From an uncultured Prevotella sp. (GTDB taxonomy: Bacteria > Bacteroidota > Bacteroidia > Bacteroidales > Bacteroidaceae): 11,268 nucleotides of DNA. The DNA lies in assembly GCA_945788545.1 (NCBI GenBank), contig CALZMK010000022.1, positions 1-11,268 on the forward strand. The letters run 5' to 3'. A model generated the notes under the pieces. That model was not told where the DNA came from. It saw only the letters and a program-made list of their open reading frames with translations, and searched no databases. A program made the position numbers and the translations under genes. This document shows, piece by piece, positions 1 to 7,533 of this stretch; within the stretch, counting starts at the first letter, position 1, and each line of letters begins with the position of its first letter.

Positions 1-70
1 TGAGTGCAATAACACATAAAATCTGATATAATGTTACAATGTTCATACGCTTTTAACATATTTGTCAATG

Positions 71-102
71 CAAAAATAAGCATTATTGAGTAAATAACCA
101 AA
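71..102 (-). promoter_or_regulatory. Putative divergent promoter, Bacteroidota type
   Basis: Read on the minus strand, TTTG (102-99) is followed after 20 bases by TATTTTTG (78-71). This matches the Bacteroidota consensus TTTG / TAnnTTTG and its usual spacing. It would drive a gene to the left of the window, divergent from metF. No part of that gene is visible, so the assignment rests on the promoter pattern alone, in AT-rich DNA where chance matches are fairly common. Confidence 0.4.
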
Positions 103-152
103 CTTTTCCTCACTTTTTTTCGAAAATAGCGGTGGAATTGAGTTTTTTTTTG

Positions 153-160
153 TAATTTTG
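153..160 (+). promoter_or_regulatory. Putative -7 box of metF promoter
   Basis: TAATTTTG fits the Bacteroidota -7 consensus TAnnTTTG and ends 26 bases before the metF start codon, which would give a leader of roughly 20 bases. No good -33 TTTG is present at the expected 19-21 base distance (the nearest TTG, 138-140, is only 12 bases away), so this is a half-site. The short leader leaves no room for a riboswitch. Confidence 0.4.
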
Positions 161-186
161 TCGCCAAATGTACATTTAGAATTAAT

Positions 187-1143
187 ATGACCGTAATAGA
201 ACTACTCAATAAGAACAAGGACGAGAGACATTTCTCCTTCGAGGTACTGCCGCCACTGAAAGGCACCGGCACCAACAAACTGTTTGCCACCATCGAGAAG
301 ATGAAAGAATTCAATCCCCTGTTCATTAATATCACAACCCATCACAGCGAGTTTGTGTATAAGCAGATGGACAACGGACTGCTGCAACGCAACAGGGTGC
401 GTCGCCGCCCAGGCACCATCGCCATTGCGGCCGCCATACAGAACAAATACGGTATTCCCGTGCAACCGCACGTGATATGCAGCGGTGCCACCATCGAGGA
501 CATCGAATACGAATTGCTTGACCTGCAGTTCTTGGGAATCTGCAATCTCTTGCTGCTGCGAGGCGACAAGGCAAAGGAGGACAGCAGGTTTATACCCACC
601 CCTGGAGGACATGAGCACACCACCGACCTGATACGCCAGGTGAACAGATTCAACGAGGGATTCTTTGCCGACGGCACTCCTATAAAGTGTCCGGGGGAGA
701 GATTTGACTTTGGAGTGGCTTGCTATCCCGAAAAGCACGACGAGGCTCCAAATCTCGACATGGACATGATGTATCTGAAAGAAAAGCAGGACTTAGGTGC
801 GGAATATGCCGTCACACAGTTGTTCTACGACAACAACAAATACTTTGCTTTTGTGGAGAAAGCCCGACAGATGGGTATCACCATACCTATCATCCCGGGA
901 ATAAAACCGTTTGCCAAATTGAGCCAACTGACGGTCGTCCCGAAGACTTTCCACTGCGACATCCCGCAGGAATTGGCTCTCGAAGCCGTTAAATGCAAGA
1001 CCGACGAGGAAGCAAAGCAACTCGGTATTGAATGGGCAACACAACAGTGCAAGGAACTGTATGCTCACGGAGTGAACAACATTCACTTCTACACCGTATC
1101 GGCAGTGGATGCCGTGGCGGAAGTAGCGAAGAAATTGCTTTGA
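187..1143 (+). CDS. metF: 5,10-methylenetetrahydrofolate reductase
   Basis: This enzyme reduces 5,10-methylene-THF to 5-methyl-THF with a flavin cofactor, supplying the methyl group for methionine synthesis in the cytoplasm. The 318-residue product is close to the family length (E. coli MetF is 296). The N-terminal FSFEVLPP motif carries Glu19, the counterpart of the catalytic Glu28 of E. coli. The strand LLLLRGD ends in Asp127, matching the flavin-contacting Asp of the family. The segments GVACYPEKHDEAP, AVTQLFYD and IIPGIKP are family hallmarks in the expected order along the TIM barrel. The ATG at 187 is chosen because the homologous region begins within about 15 residues of it and an in-frame upstream start is not evident. 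It appears to be a separate transcription unit, with its own -7 box upstream and a 146-base gap holding a REP-like pair downstream. Confidence 0.96.
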   Translation: MTVIELLNKNKDERHFSFEVLPPLKGTGTNKLFATIEKMKEFNPLFINITTHHSEFVYKQMDNGLLQRNRVRRRPGTIAIAAAIQNKYGIPVQPHVICSGATIEDIEYELLDLQFLGICNLLLLRGDKAKEDSRFIPTPGGHEHTTDLIRQVNRFNEGFFADGTPIKCPGERFDFGVACYPEKHDEAPNLDMDMMYLKEKQDLGAEYAVTQLFYDNNKYFAFVEKARQMGITIPIIPGIKPFAKLSQLTVVPKTFHCDIPQELALEAVKCKTDEEAKQLGIEWATQQCKELYAHGVNNIHFYTVSAVDAVAEVAKKLL

Positions 1144-1169
1144 AAATGAAGTCCGCGATAACATCCGCT

Positions 1170-1263
1170 GTAGGGTCTTACCTCGTGTAAGACCGAATCA
1201 ACCGGATATGAATCATCCAAACGGACAACATGGCATGCGGTCTTACACAAGGTAAGACCCTAC
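1170..1263. repeat. REP/BIME-like pair of inverted hairpins
   Basis: Two hairpins face each other. The first is GTAG (1170-1173) followed by GGTCTTAC (1174-1181), a 5-base loop and GTAAGACC (1187-1194). The second is its inverse: GGTCTTAC (1239-1246), a 5-base loop, GTAAGACC (1252-1259) and CTAC (1260-1263). The arms 1170-1195 and 1238-1263 are reverse complements at 25 of 26 positions, separated by 42 bases. A perfect palindrome with GTAG at its 5' foot, occurring as an inverted pair, is the architecture of REP sequences and BIMEs mobilised by RAYT (IS200/IS605-like TnpA) proteins. It sits between metF and holB and could also act as a transcript stabiliser or weak terminator. I see only one copy here, so repetitiveness in the genome is inferred. 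Confidence 0.7.
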
Positions 1264-1289
1264 AAAAGGCAGAATGACATAGAGTAAAA

Positions 1290-2432
1290 ATGAAGAGAGA
1301 CGAGGTTATTGGACAGGAAGAGGTGTGGCAGAGGATGATTGAGATGGTCAGGGAAGACCGACTGCCACATGCCATGATGCTCTGCGGCCCGCAAGGCTGC
1401 GGAAAGATGGCTATTGCCATGGCTTTTGCCTCTTATCTGCTGTGCCAAAACCGCGAGGGACGCAACGAGGCCTGCGGACAATGTGCACAATGCAAGATGA
1501 CCGAAAAATGGGGACATCCCGACCTGCTCTTCTCCTACCCTACCATCAAAACCCCGTCGATGGGCTCTGAACACAAACCCGTCAGCGAGGACTTTGCCAA
1601 GGAATGGCGAAACATGATTTCCCGCTCTCCTTATTTTAATATTGAGCAGTGGATGAAGGAAATTGGTGCCGAAAACCAACAGGCTATCATCACTGCCGGA
1701 GAAAGCGACGAACTAAACCGCAAACTGAGTCTCAAATCCAGTCAGGGCGGATATAAGGTATCCATAATATGGCTGCCGGAACGAATGAACATCGAATGTG
1801 CTAATAAAATACTCAAACTCATCGAGGAACCGCCTTCGCAAACTGTCTTTATCATGGTGAGCGAGGATCCCGACAAACTCCTCGAGACCATACGTAGCCG
1901 AGTGCAGCGCATTGATGTGAAAAAGATAGATACAGAAAGTATCAAGGATGCACTCATCAATAGATATGGCGTGGGTGAGGATGATGCCATGCGACTGGCA
2001 CGACTGGCCAACGGCGACTGGATTGCGGCTGTGGGCGAACTGACCGCCGATGGGGAGAACAAGGAGTTTCTCGCCGACTTCCAGTCACTCATGCGTCTTG
2101 CCTACCAGCGCAACGTAAGGGAACTAAGACACTGGAGCGACAACATCAATGGCTATGGTAGGGAAAAGCAAAAGAGATTTCTCACGTTTTTCCTGCGACT
2201 CGTCAGGGAGAGTTTCATGTATAACTTCCAGCAACCGGAACTAACGTACATGACTGCCGAGGAGGAAGCCTTCACATCGAAATTCGCGAGATTCGTAAAT
2301 GAGAATAATATTCTGCAGATAAACGACCTCGCCAACAAGGCTCTAAGGGATATATCCCAAAACGCCAACGGAAAGATAGTGTTTTTCGACATGGCACTGC
2401 AGATGATTGTGCTGCTTATTCAAAAGAAATGA
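1290..2432 (+). CDS. holB: DNA polymerase III delta' subunit
   Basis: A clamp-loader AAA+ subunit that helps open the beta sliding clamp and load it on primed DNA at the replication fork. In 380 residues: a short N-terminal segment VIGQEEVWQRM, the P-loop region GPQGCGKMA (33-41), then the zinc-module cysteines C52, C62, C65 and C68, and later LPERMNIECANKILKLIEEPP and IRSRVQRID, the delta'/DnaX arginine-finger region. The residue after the P-loop lysine is Met rather than Ser/Thr, which would weaken magnesium coordination and fits the non-hydrolysing role of delta'. The motif usually written SRC reads SRV here, keeping the arginine. About 60 residues between the zinc module and the conserved core are longer than in E. 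coli. The start at 1290 places the conserved region right at the N-terminus. ricT follows after 29 bases, so co-transcription is likely. Confidence 0.9.
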   Translation: MKRDEVIGQEEVWQRMIEMVREDRLPHAMMLCGPQGCGKMAIAMAFASYLLCQNREGRNEACGQCAQCKMTEKWGHPDLLFSYPTIKTPSMGSEHKPVSEDFAKEWRNMISRSPYFNIEQWMKEIGAENQQAIITAGESDELNRKLSLKSSQGGYKVSIIWLPERMNIECANKILKLIEEPPSQTVFIMVSEDPDKLLETIRSRVQRIDVKKIDTESIKDALINRYGVGEDDAMRLARLANGDWIAAVGELTADGENKEFLADFQSLMRLAYQRNVRELRHWSDNINGYGREKQKRFLTFFLRLVRESFMYNFQQPELTYMTAEEEAFTSKFARFVNENNILQINDLANKALRDISQNANGKIVFFDMALQMIVLLIQKK

Positions 2433-2461
2433 AAAGTGAAGAATGAAGAATAATAATATAT

Positions 2462-3760
2462 ATGGACAATAAAAATAAGGATTTTACAATATGCTGCTCC
2501 GCCGACCGCGGTCTATGCCATAGGGCGGTGGGCCGACAGGACAAGCAGCTGAACACCTACGACTGGTTGGCCGACGTGCCAGGCAACGCCGACTCCACCG
2601 ACCTCGTCGAGGTGCAGTTTAAGCATACCCGTAAGGGATATTATCACAATGTCAATAATCTCGACCTCAAGAAGGGCGATATTGTTGCAGTGGAGGCCAA
2701 TCCCGGTCATGACATCGGTGTGGTGACTCTCACCGGACGACTGGTGAAACTGCAAATAAAGAAAGCCAACCTCAAGTCGGCCGACGATATCAGGCGTATC
2801 TATCGTATTGCCCGTCCCACCGATATGGACAAGTATCGTGAGGCTAAGAGCAGAGAGCACGGCACTATGATACAGAGTCGCCAGATTGCCAAGGATCTTG
2901 GACTGCAGATGAAAATCGGCGATGTGGAATACCAGGGCGACTGCAACAAGGCGATATTCTATTATATCGCCGACGAGCGAGTGGATTTCCGACAGCTCAT
3001 CAAGGTGCTTGCCGACACATTCCACGTGAGGATTGAGATGAAGCAGATTGGAGCGCGCCAGGAGGCTGGACGAATTGGAGGAACTGGTCCTTGCGGACGT
3101 GAACTGTGCTGTGCCACATGGATGAAGAACTTCGTGAGTGTGAGCACTAATGCCGCCCGATTCCAGGACATCTCGCTCAATCCACAGAAACTGGCTGGAA
3201 TGTGCGCCAAATTGAAGTGTTGCCTCAACTACGAGGTGGACGACTATGTGGAGGCAAGCAGAAAACTGCCAAGCCGCGAGATGATTTTGCAAACACAGGA
3301 CGCTGATTATTACATGTTTAAGTCGGATATCCTCGCAGGTCTTATCACCTACTCCACCGACAAGAATATCGCGTCGAATCTTGAGACTATCACTGCCGAG
3401 AGAGCCAAGGACATCATTGAGATGAACCGTCAGGGCGAAAAACCGTTGTCTCTGCAGAAGGACGGTGAGGCTCGCGAGACAAAGAAACATGTAGATTTGC
3501 TTGCAGGTGGCGACATATCACGCTTCGACAAGGCCAAGAAGAAGAAAAAGAAAAAGAGCAACAATACAGGCAAGCCACGCCCCGAGGCAAGTCAGCAACA
3601 GCCTAAGCAGGGCGGTCAGCCACAACAACAGCCTAAGCAAGGCGGACAGCCTCAGCAACAACCAAGACAAAGCGGCCAGCCTCAGCAACAACCAAGACAG
3701 AGGCCACCGCATCCAAAGAAACCGAGAAGACCACAGCAAGATGTCCAGGAACAGAATTAA
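2462..3760 (+). CDS. ricT: PSP1 domain protein, RicT/YaaT-like
   Basis: This 432-residue protein has an N-terminal unit (about 30-105) including LNTYDWLADVPGNA, then the PSP1 C-terminal domain (about 105-265) with GDVEYQGDCNKAIFYYIADERVD in two parts and the cysteine motifs GPCGRELCC (C211, C216, C217) and CAKLKCC (C248, C253, C254). In Bacillus subtilis RicT works with RicA and RicF in RNA processing by RNase Y and the complex binds Fe-S clusters; the role in Bacteroidota is not settled, so the function is by family only. Three further cysteines lie near the N-terminus (C11, C12, C19). The last ~75 residues are low complexity: a lysine run near 359-365, then Gln/Pro/Gly repeats. That basic tail suggests nucleic acid or ribosome contact, as inference. 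The gene follows holB closely and overlaps gldH by 20 bases. No clear ribosome binding site is visible, as is common in this phylum. Confidence 0.88.
   Translation: MDNKNKDFTICCSADRGLCHRAVGRQDKQLNTYDWLADVPGNADSTDLVEVQFKHTRKGYYHNVNNLDLKKGDIVAVEANPGHDIGVVTLTGRLVKLQIKKANLKSADDIRRIYRIARPTDMDKYREAKSREHGTMIQSRQIAKDLGLQMKIGDVEYQGDCNKAIFYYIADERVDFRQLIKVLADTFHVRIEMKQIGARQEAGRIGGTGPCGRELCCATWMKNFVSVSTNAARFQDISLNPQKLAGMCAKLKCCLNYEVDDYVEASRKLPSREMILQTQDADYYMFKSDILAGLITYSTDKNIASNLETITAERAKDIIEMNRQGEKPLSLQKDGEARETKKHVDLLAGGDISRFDKAKKKKKKKSNNTGKPRPEASQQQPKQGGQPQQQPKQGGQPQQQPRQSGQPQQQPRQRPPHPKKPRRPQQDVQEQN
3593..3706 (+). repeat. 30-base tandem repeat inside the ricT tail
   Basis: About 3.8 copies of a 30-base unit (3593-3622, 3623-3652, 3653-3682, 3683-3706) encode QQQPKQGGQP-type decapeptides starting near residue 378. 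The first two copies give identical peptides with a few synonymous changes; the third changes Lys to Arg and Gly to Ser; the last is partial. The unit is a multiple of three, so gain or loss of copies would keep the reading frame and only change tail length. Confidence 0.9.
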
Positions 3761-4229
3761 CTACATATTAACACTTTTGATTACGGTTGCCACGACCTTA
3801 GTGTCGTGCAACCGTAAAACGGTTTATGACCACTACGAGCCTACGCCATTGACCGGATGGGAGAAGAATGACACTCTCATCTATCGTATGCCCGTGTTTG
3901 ACGAGGGAGGGGAATATTCCGAGACCTTGGGATTGCGTATCGGTGACAATTATCCTTTCACGTCGATATGCATCATTGTTGACAACACTATCATTTCCAA
4001 GGACAACACCATGGGCTTATCCACCGTGAGCGACACTATTACATGCAGCCTCTTCGACTCTGACGGAAGTATTAAGGGCAACGGGGTCAGCATTTTCCAA
4101 TACAACAGTCATATCAAGGATTTATCCGTTGAAAAGGGCGACTCGGTGGAGGTGCGTGTACGTCATAACATGAAACGCGAGATTCTCCATGGTATAATGG
4201 ACATCGGAATACAGCTCAATAAGAAATAG
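3741..4229 (+). CDS. gldH: GldH-type lipoprotein
   Basis: A 162-residue protein with a short basic start (MSRNR), a hydrophobic stretch (about 8-21) and a lipobox LVSC with the lipidated cysteine at residue 23, so it is exported and lipid-anchored. The mature part, with YEPTPLTGWEKNDTLIY soon after the cysteine and long beta-rich segments, resembles gliding motility lipoprotein GldH, which is needed for gliding in Flavobacterium johnsoniae but is kept in many non-gliding Bacteroidales, where its role is unknown. The ATG at 3741 is chosen because it gives a complete lipoprotein signal; the same frame stays open further upstream, but that extension lies across the ricT repeat tail and would bury the signal peptide. 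It overlaps the ricT end by 20 bases, suggesting translational coupling. No other gld gene is in the window. Confidence 0.82.
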   Translation: MSRNRINYILTLLITVATTLVSCNRKTVYDHYEPTPLTGWEKNDTLIYRMPVFDEGGEYSETLGLRIGDNYPFTSICIIVDNTIISKDNTMGLSTVSDTITCSLFDSDGSIKGNGVSIFQYNSHIKDLSVEKGDSVEVRVRHNMKREILHGIMDIGIQLNKK

Positions 4230-4232
4230 ACA

Positions 4233-5702
4233 TCAGCGTCGCGACATCTCCCTACTGGCATCGATGCGCAAGAAGATGAATAGCAGGAAAGTGAATCCCC
4301 ACAGCGACGAACCGCCATAGCTGAAGAAAGGCAGCGGAATGCCGATGACGGGGGTTAATCCAAGTACCATTCCCACGTTGATAAACACATGGAAAAGGAA
4401 TATCGACACCACCGAATAGCCATATATCCGCCCAAAACGCATCGGCTGGCGCTCGGCAAGATGGATGAGACGCAGTATCAATGCCAAAAACAGCAATAAT
4501 ACCGCCGACGAACCGAGGAATCCTTCCTCCTCGCCCACTGTGCAGAAGATAAAGTCGGTGTCCTGTTCGGGCACAAATTTCAGTTTTGTCTGAGTACCGT
4601 TGAGGAAGCCCTTGCCCTCGAGACCTCCCGAACCAATGGCTATCTCACTCTGATGAACGTTATATCCCGCACCGGCAAGGTCTTCGTCGAGACCGAGCAG
4701 CACGTTGATTCTCACCCTCTGATGGGGCTCCATGACATTGTTGAGCACATAGTCGGCAGAATAGAAGAAGAGCACCGACCCGATGGTGAATATAAGGATA
4801 TAATAATAGTTTTTTATTCTCGACCCCAATCCATTCCACAGCAACCATAGACACAGAGCCACGGTGATTATTATCTGCACCCACACCACATCAAACGGGA
4901 TGACATATTCGGAGAAGAGCATCGACAATAATGTTATGCCCACCGAATATCCCAATATGAGCCATGCCTCGTGGCGCGCCTTGCAATATACGAACACCAT
5001 CCCGGCTGTGAATATCTGCACAAGCAGCAATACAACAAACTTGCCCACCGACGTGGGAGTGTCCATCAGCATAACCTCCTCAAAACGTATGCCGACAACA
5101 AAGTATATCACCATGGCAACACCTGTGAACAACACGCTGCCTGGCATTCCCTCGCGATAGAACATCAGGAAGAAGGAGAGATAGACAAGAGCCGAGCCAG
5201 TCTCCTTCTGCAACACGATGAACATCATCGGCACAAACACCACGGCAAGGGCTGTGGCGAAATGCTTCATGTTGTGTATTGTGAATCCATACACACTCAT
5301 CACCTTGGCAAGGGCGAGAGCTGTGGCAAATTTGGCAAACTCCGCCGGTTGTAGTCGCAACGGACCAAGTACGAGCCACGACCTCGATCCCTTAATCTGA
5401 TGGGGATTGAATATCGTGACGAACAGCAGCAAGAGCAAGGCGGCATAGAGGATATAGGCAAAGGTGTCGTAGAAACGGGAGTCGAGCATCAGCAACACAA
5501 AACCCAAGCACATCGACGTGCCTATCCATATAATCTGCATTCCCGAACGGGTGTCGAGACTGAAGATGTCGGTATCGCCATAGGAATAGCTGGCTCCACA
5601 GACGCTTATCCATCCGAAGACCAGCAAAGCCACGTAGATGGCCACTGTCCACCAGTCGATAGAGCGAAGTACGCTCGGCTGCTTATCTGATTGTCGTACC
5701 AT
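4233..5702 (-). CDS. rodA: Rod shape-determining SEDS glycosyltransferase RodA
   Basis: RodA polymerises lipid II into glycan strands during cell elongation, working with PBP2 in the inner membrane. The 489-residue product has a short cytoplasmic N-terminus and about ten hydrophobic segments. Diagnostic SEDS motifs are SWLVLGPLRLQPAEFAKFA in the first third, GLGGxG-like GSGGLEGKGFLNGTQ, then VPEQDTDFIF (377-386), whose TDF aspartate D383 lies where the catalytic Asp of RodA/FtsW is placed, and near the end PLPFFSYGGSS. The length exceeds the ~370 residues of E. coli RodA because of extra membrane segments in the middle, which I believe is normal for Bacteroidales. It starts 20 bases inside the end of mrdA, so translation is probably coupled and the two partners made together. 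FtsW is the alternative family member, but the mrdA/mreBCD context favours RodA. Confidence 0.95.
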   Translation of the reverse strand: MVRQSDKQPSVLRSIDWWTVAIYVALLVFGWISVCGASYSYGDTDIFSLDTRSGMQIIWIGTSMCLGFVLLMLDSRFYDTFAYILYAALLLLLFVTIFNPHQIKGSRSWLVLGPLRLQPAEFAKFATALALAKVMSVYGFTIHNMKHFATALAVVFVPMMFIVLQKETGSALVYLSFFLMFYREGMPGSVLFTGVAMVIYFVVGIRFEEVMLMDTPTSVGKFVVLLLVQIFTAGMVFVYCKARHEAWLILGYSVGITLLSMLFSEYVIPFDVVWVQIIITVALCLWLLWNGLGSRIKNYYYILIFTIGSVLFFYSADYVLNNVMEPHQRVRINVLLGLDEDLAGAGYNVHQSEIAIGSGGLEGKGFLNGTQTKLKFVPEQDTDFIFCTVGEEEGFLGSSAVLLLFLALILRLIHLAERQPMRFGRIYGYSVVSIFLFHVFINVGMVLGLTPVIGIPLPFFSYGGSSLWGFTFLLFIFLRIDASREMSRR

Positions 5703-7533
5703 AAGAGATATGTCTATGTTGGAATTCGTCGGCCTTCTTCTTCGATTCTTCCGACAGTTTTCCGTGTATATACTGTTCCATTATCAATCCGCCAAGAGGC
5801 ACACCATAGTCGGCACCCCATCCTCCGTTTTCCACATACACCGCCACGGCTATCTTGGGATTGTCCATCGGGGCGAAACCCATAAAGACAGAGTGGTCGT
5901 GACCGCGGTTCTGAGCCGTACCGGTCTTTCCGCATGCCATGAAGTCATATCGTCCCAAGGCACGGCATGTTCCTCCGAGCACCGAGGCTCTCATTCCCTG
6001 CACCACATAGTCGTAGGCTTTCTTGGTGGCCTTGGTGTAATGGCGGCGGGTGTAGGTGGTGTCGAGCGGTTCGCCCTGCACCTTCCTCACCACGTGGGGC
6101 ACGTAGTAATAACCGCGGTTGGCTATCGTTGCACCGAGGTTGGCTATCTGCAATGGGGTGGCATTCACCTCGCCTTGTCCGATTGATATACTGATGATGG
6201 TGAGGCCGTTCCACGAACCGCGATATGCCTTGTCATAGAACTCGGCATTGGGGATGAGTCCGCGCTTCTCTCCCGGAAGGTCGATACCCAACTTATATCC
6301 GAATCCCATGCTCACCATATAGTCGCGCCATGTATTCATGGCGTTCTGCACACTGCCGTATTTCGAGCGGTTGCCAATCATGTAATAGAGTCCCCAGCAG
6401 AAGAAAGCGTTGCACGAGGTGCTAAGTGCGGGAACTATCGACAATGGGGAGGCATGACCGTGGCATCCCACATGCAGACCACGGTAATAGAATCCGTGGG
6501 AACAACCGAAGGGTGTTGACGGTGAAATGATATTCTCCGAGAGGAAGGTGAGACCTTGTGTTGTCTTGAATGTCGAACCGGGAGGATATTGTCCCATGAT
6601 ACTTCGGTTGAGCAAGGGTTTCATCGGGTCGTTGCTCAATCGGCGATGGTTTTTGCTCCTCGCCCTTCCCACCATAATACGAGGGTCGTAGTTGGGCGAC
6701 GACACCATGCACAACACCTCGCCCGTCGAGGGTTCGATAGCCACAATACTGCCTATCTTTCCCTCCATGAGTCTTTCGCCGAGAGCCTGAAGGTCGTAGT
6801 CGATGGCTAGGGTGAGATTTTTTCCGGGTATAGGACGCTTGTCGAGTGCACCGTTCTGATAACTTCCCTGTATTCTTCCGTGGGCGTCGCGCAGCAGTAT
6901 CTGCACGCCCTTCTCTCCTCTGAGCTGCTTCTCGTATTTTCTCTCCACACCGAGTTTGCCGATATAGTCGCCCGGCTGATAATATTCATCCTCCTCGATG
7001 TCGGCAGGCGACACCTCGGCCACATCACCGAGCACATGTGCCGCCACGGGATATTGGTAGTGGCGTATGCTTCGGCGCTGGATATACACTCCGGGGAAGC
7101 GGAACATCTTTTCGTGGAAAATACTGAAGTCCTTGTCGGACAACTGGCTCATGAAGAGCTGTTGGGTGAAACGTGAGTAGCCGGGATTCTTCGAGCGGTC
7201 CTTTATCGTCTCCATCCTTTTGTCGAATTCCTCCTTGGTGATATTGAGGGCATTGCAGAATTCAAGAGTGTCGAGACGGTTTTTGGCCTCGTTGACGATA
7301 ATCATCACGTCGTAGGACGGTTGGTTGAACACGAGCAACTTTCCGTTGCGGTCGGTGATCACACCTCGCGACGGATAGTCGATCTTTTTCAAGAAGGCAT
7401 TAGAGTCGGCATTCTTCTTATAGTCGTCGCTCATTATCTGGAGCGTGAAAAGCCTCAGAATATATACGACAACGATAAAGATTGCCACTCCACCGATGAC
7501 GTATTTTCTGTTCTCTAATCCATATTCCTTCAC
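5683..7533 (-). CDS. mrdA: Penicillin-binding protein 2, elongation transpeptidase
   Basis: A class B PBP that crosslinks peptidoglycan laid down by RodA; it is anchored by one N-terminal membrane helix with its catalytic domain in the periplasm. Using the GTG at 7533 the product is 616 residues: MKEYGLENRKYVIGG, a membrane helix (about 12-32), the pedestal domain with DYPSRGVITDRNG-like sequence (IDYPSRGVITDRNG), and the transpeptidase domain with SxxK at S320-K323 (STFK), SxN at S373-N375 (SCN) and KTGT at K536-T539. The frame stays open 25 codons upstream to an ATG at 7608, but that extension lies within mreD and has no membrane or homologous sequence. The GTG overlaps the last base of the mreD stop (TAGTG), with AGGAAG just before, and places the helix where the family has it. 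The end overlaps the rodA start by 20 bases. Confidence 0.95.
   Translation of the reverse strand: MKEYGLENRKYVIGGVAIFIVVVYILRLFTLQIMSDDYKKNADSNAFLKKIDYPSRGVITDRNGKLLVFNQPSYDVMIIVNEAKNRLDTLEFCNALNITKEEFDKRMETIKDRSKNPGYSRFTQQLFMSQLSDKDFSIFHEKMFRFPGVYIQRRSIRHYQYPVAAHVLGDVAEVSPADIEEDEYYQPGDYIGKLGVERKYEKQLRGEKGVQILLRDAHGRIQGSYQNGALDKRPIPGKNLTLAIDYDLQALGERLMEGKIGSIVAIEPSTGEVLCMVSSPNYDPRIMVGRARSKNHRRLSNDPMKPLLNRSIMGQYPPGSTFKTTQGLTFLSENIISPSTPFGCSHGFYYRGLHVGCHGHASPLSIVPALSTSCNAFFCWGLYYMIGNRSKYGSVQNAMNTWRDYMVSMGFGYKLGIDLPGEKRGLIPNAEFYDKAYRGSWNGLTIISISIGQGEVNATPLQIANLGATIANRGYYYVPHVVRKVQGEPLDTTYTRRHYTKATKKAYDYVVQGMRASVLGGTCRALGRYDFMACGKTGTAQNRGHDHSVFMGFAPMDNPKIAVAVYVENGGWGADYGVPLGGLIMEQYIHGKLSEESKKKADEFQHRHISYGTTIR

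Noticed and set aside
1..186. Methionine-related riboswitch (SAM type) before metF
   Set aside because: The predicted leader is only about 20 bases and the region lacks the paired G+C-rich stems such an RNA would need.
202..738. A 178-codon minus-strand frame opposite metF
   Set aside because: No motif or signal of expression; metF explains the region completely.
1170..1263. CRISPR repeat pair
   Set aside because: Only two copies, inverted relative to each other and each self-palindromic, with no spacer array or cas gene.
1170..1263. Simple rho-independent terminator of metF
   Set aside because: No T run follows either hairpin, and the GTAG feet plus inverted pairing fit a REP-type repeat better.
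2513..3490. A 325-codon open frame on the minus strand opposite ricT
   Set aside because: It has no recognisable motif, is entirely antisense to a clearly conserved gene, and results from the codon use of that gene in the opposite frame.
3501..3740. Upstream extension of the gldH frame giving a 242-residue protein
   Set aside because: The extension is the ricT repeat region read in another frame (Ser/Asn/Arg-rich) and would hide the lipoprotein signal that begins at 3741.
5638..6186. A 182-codon plus-strand frame across the rodA/mrdA junction
   Set aside because: It is antisense to two well-conserved overlapping genes and contains no domain I can recognise.
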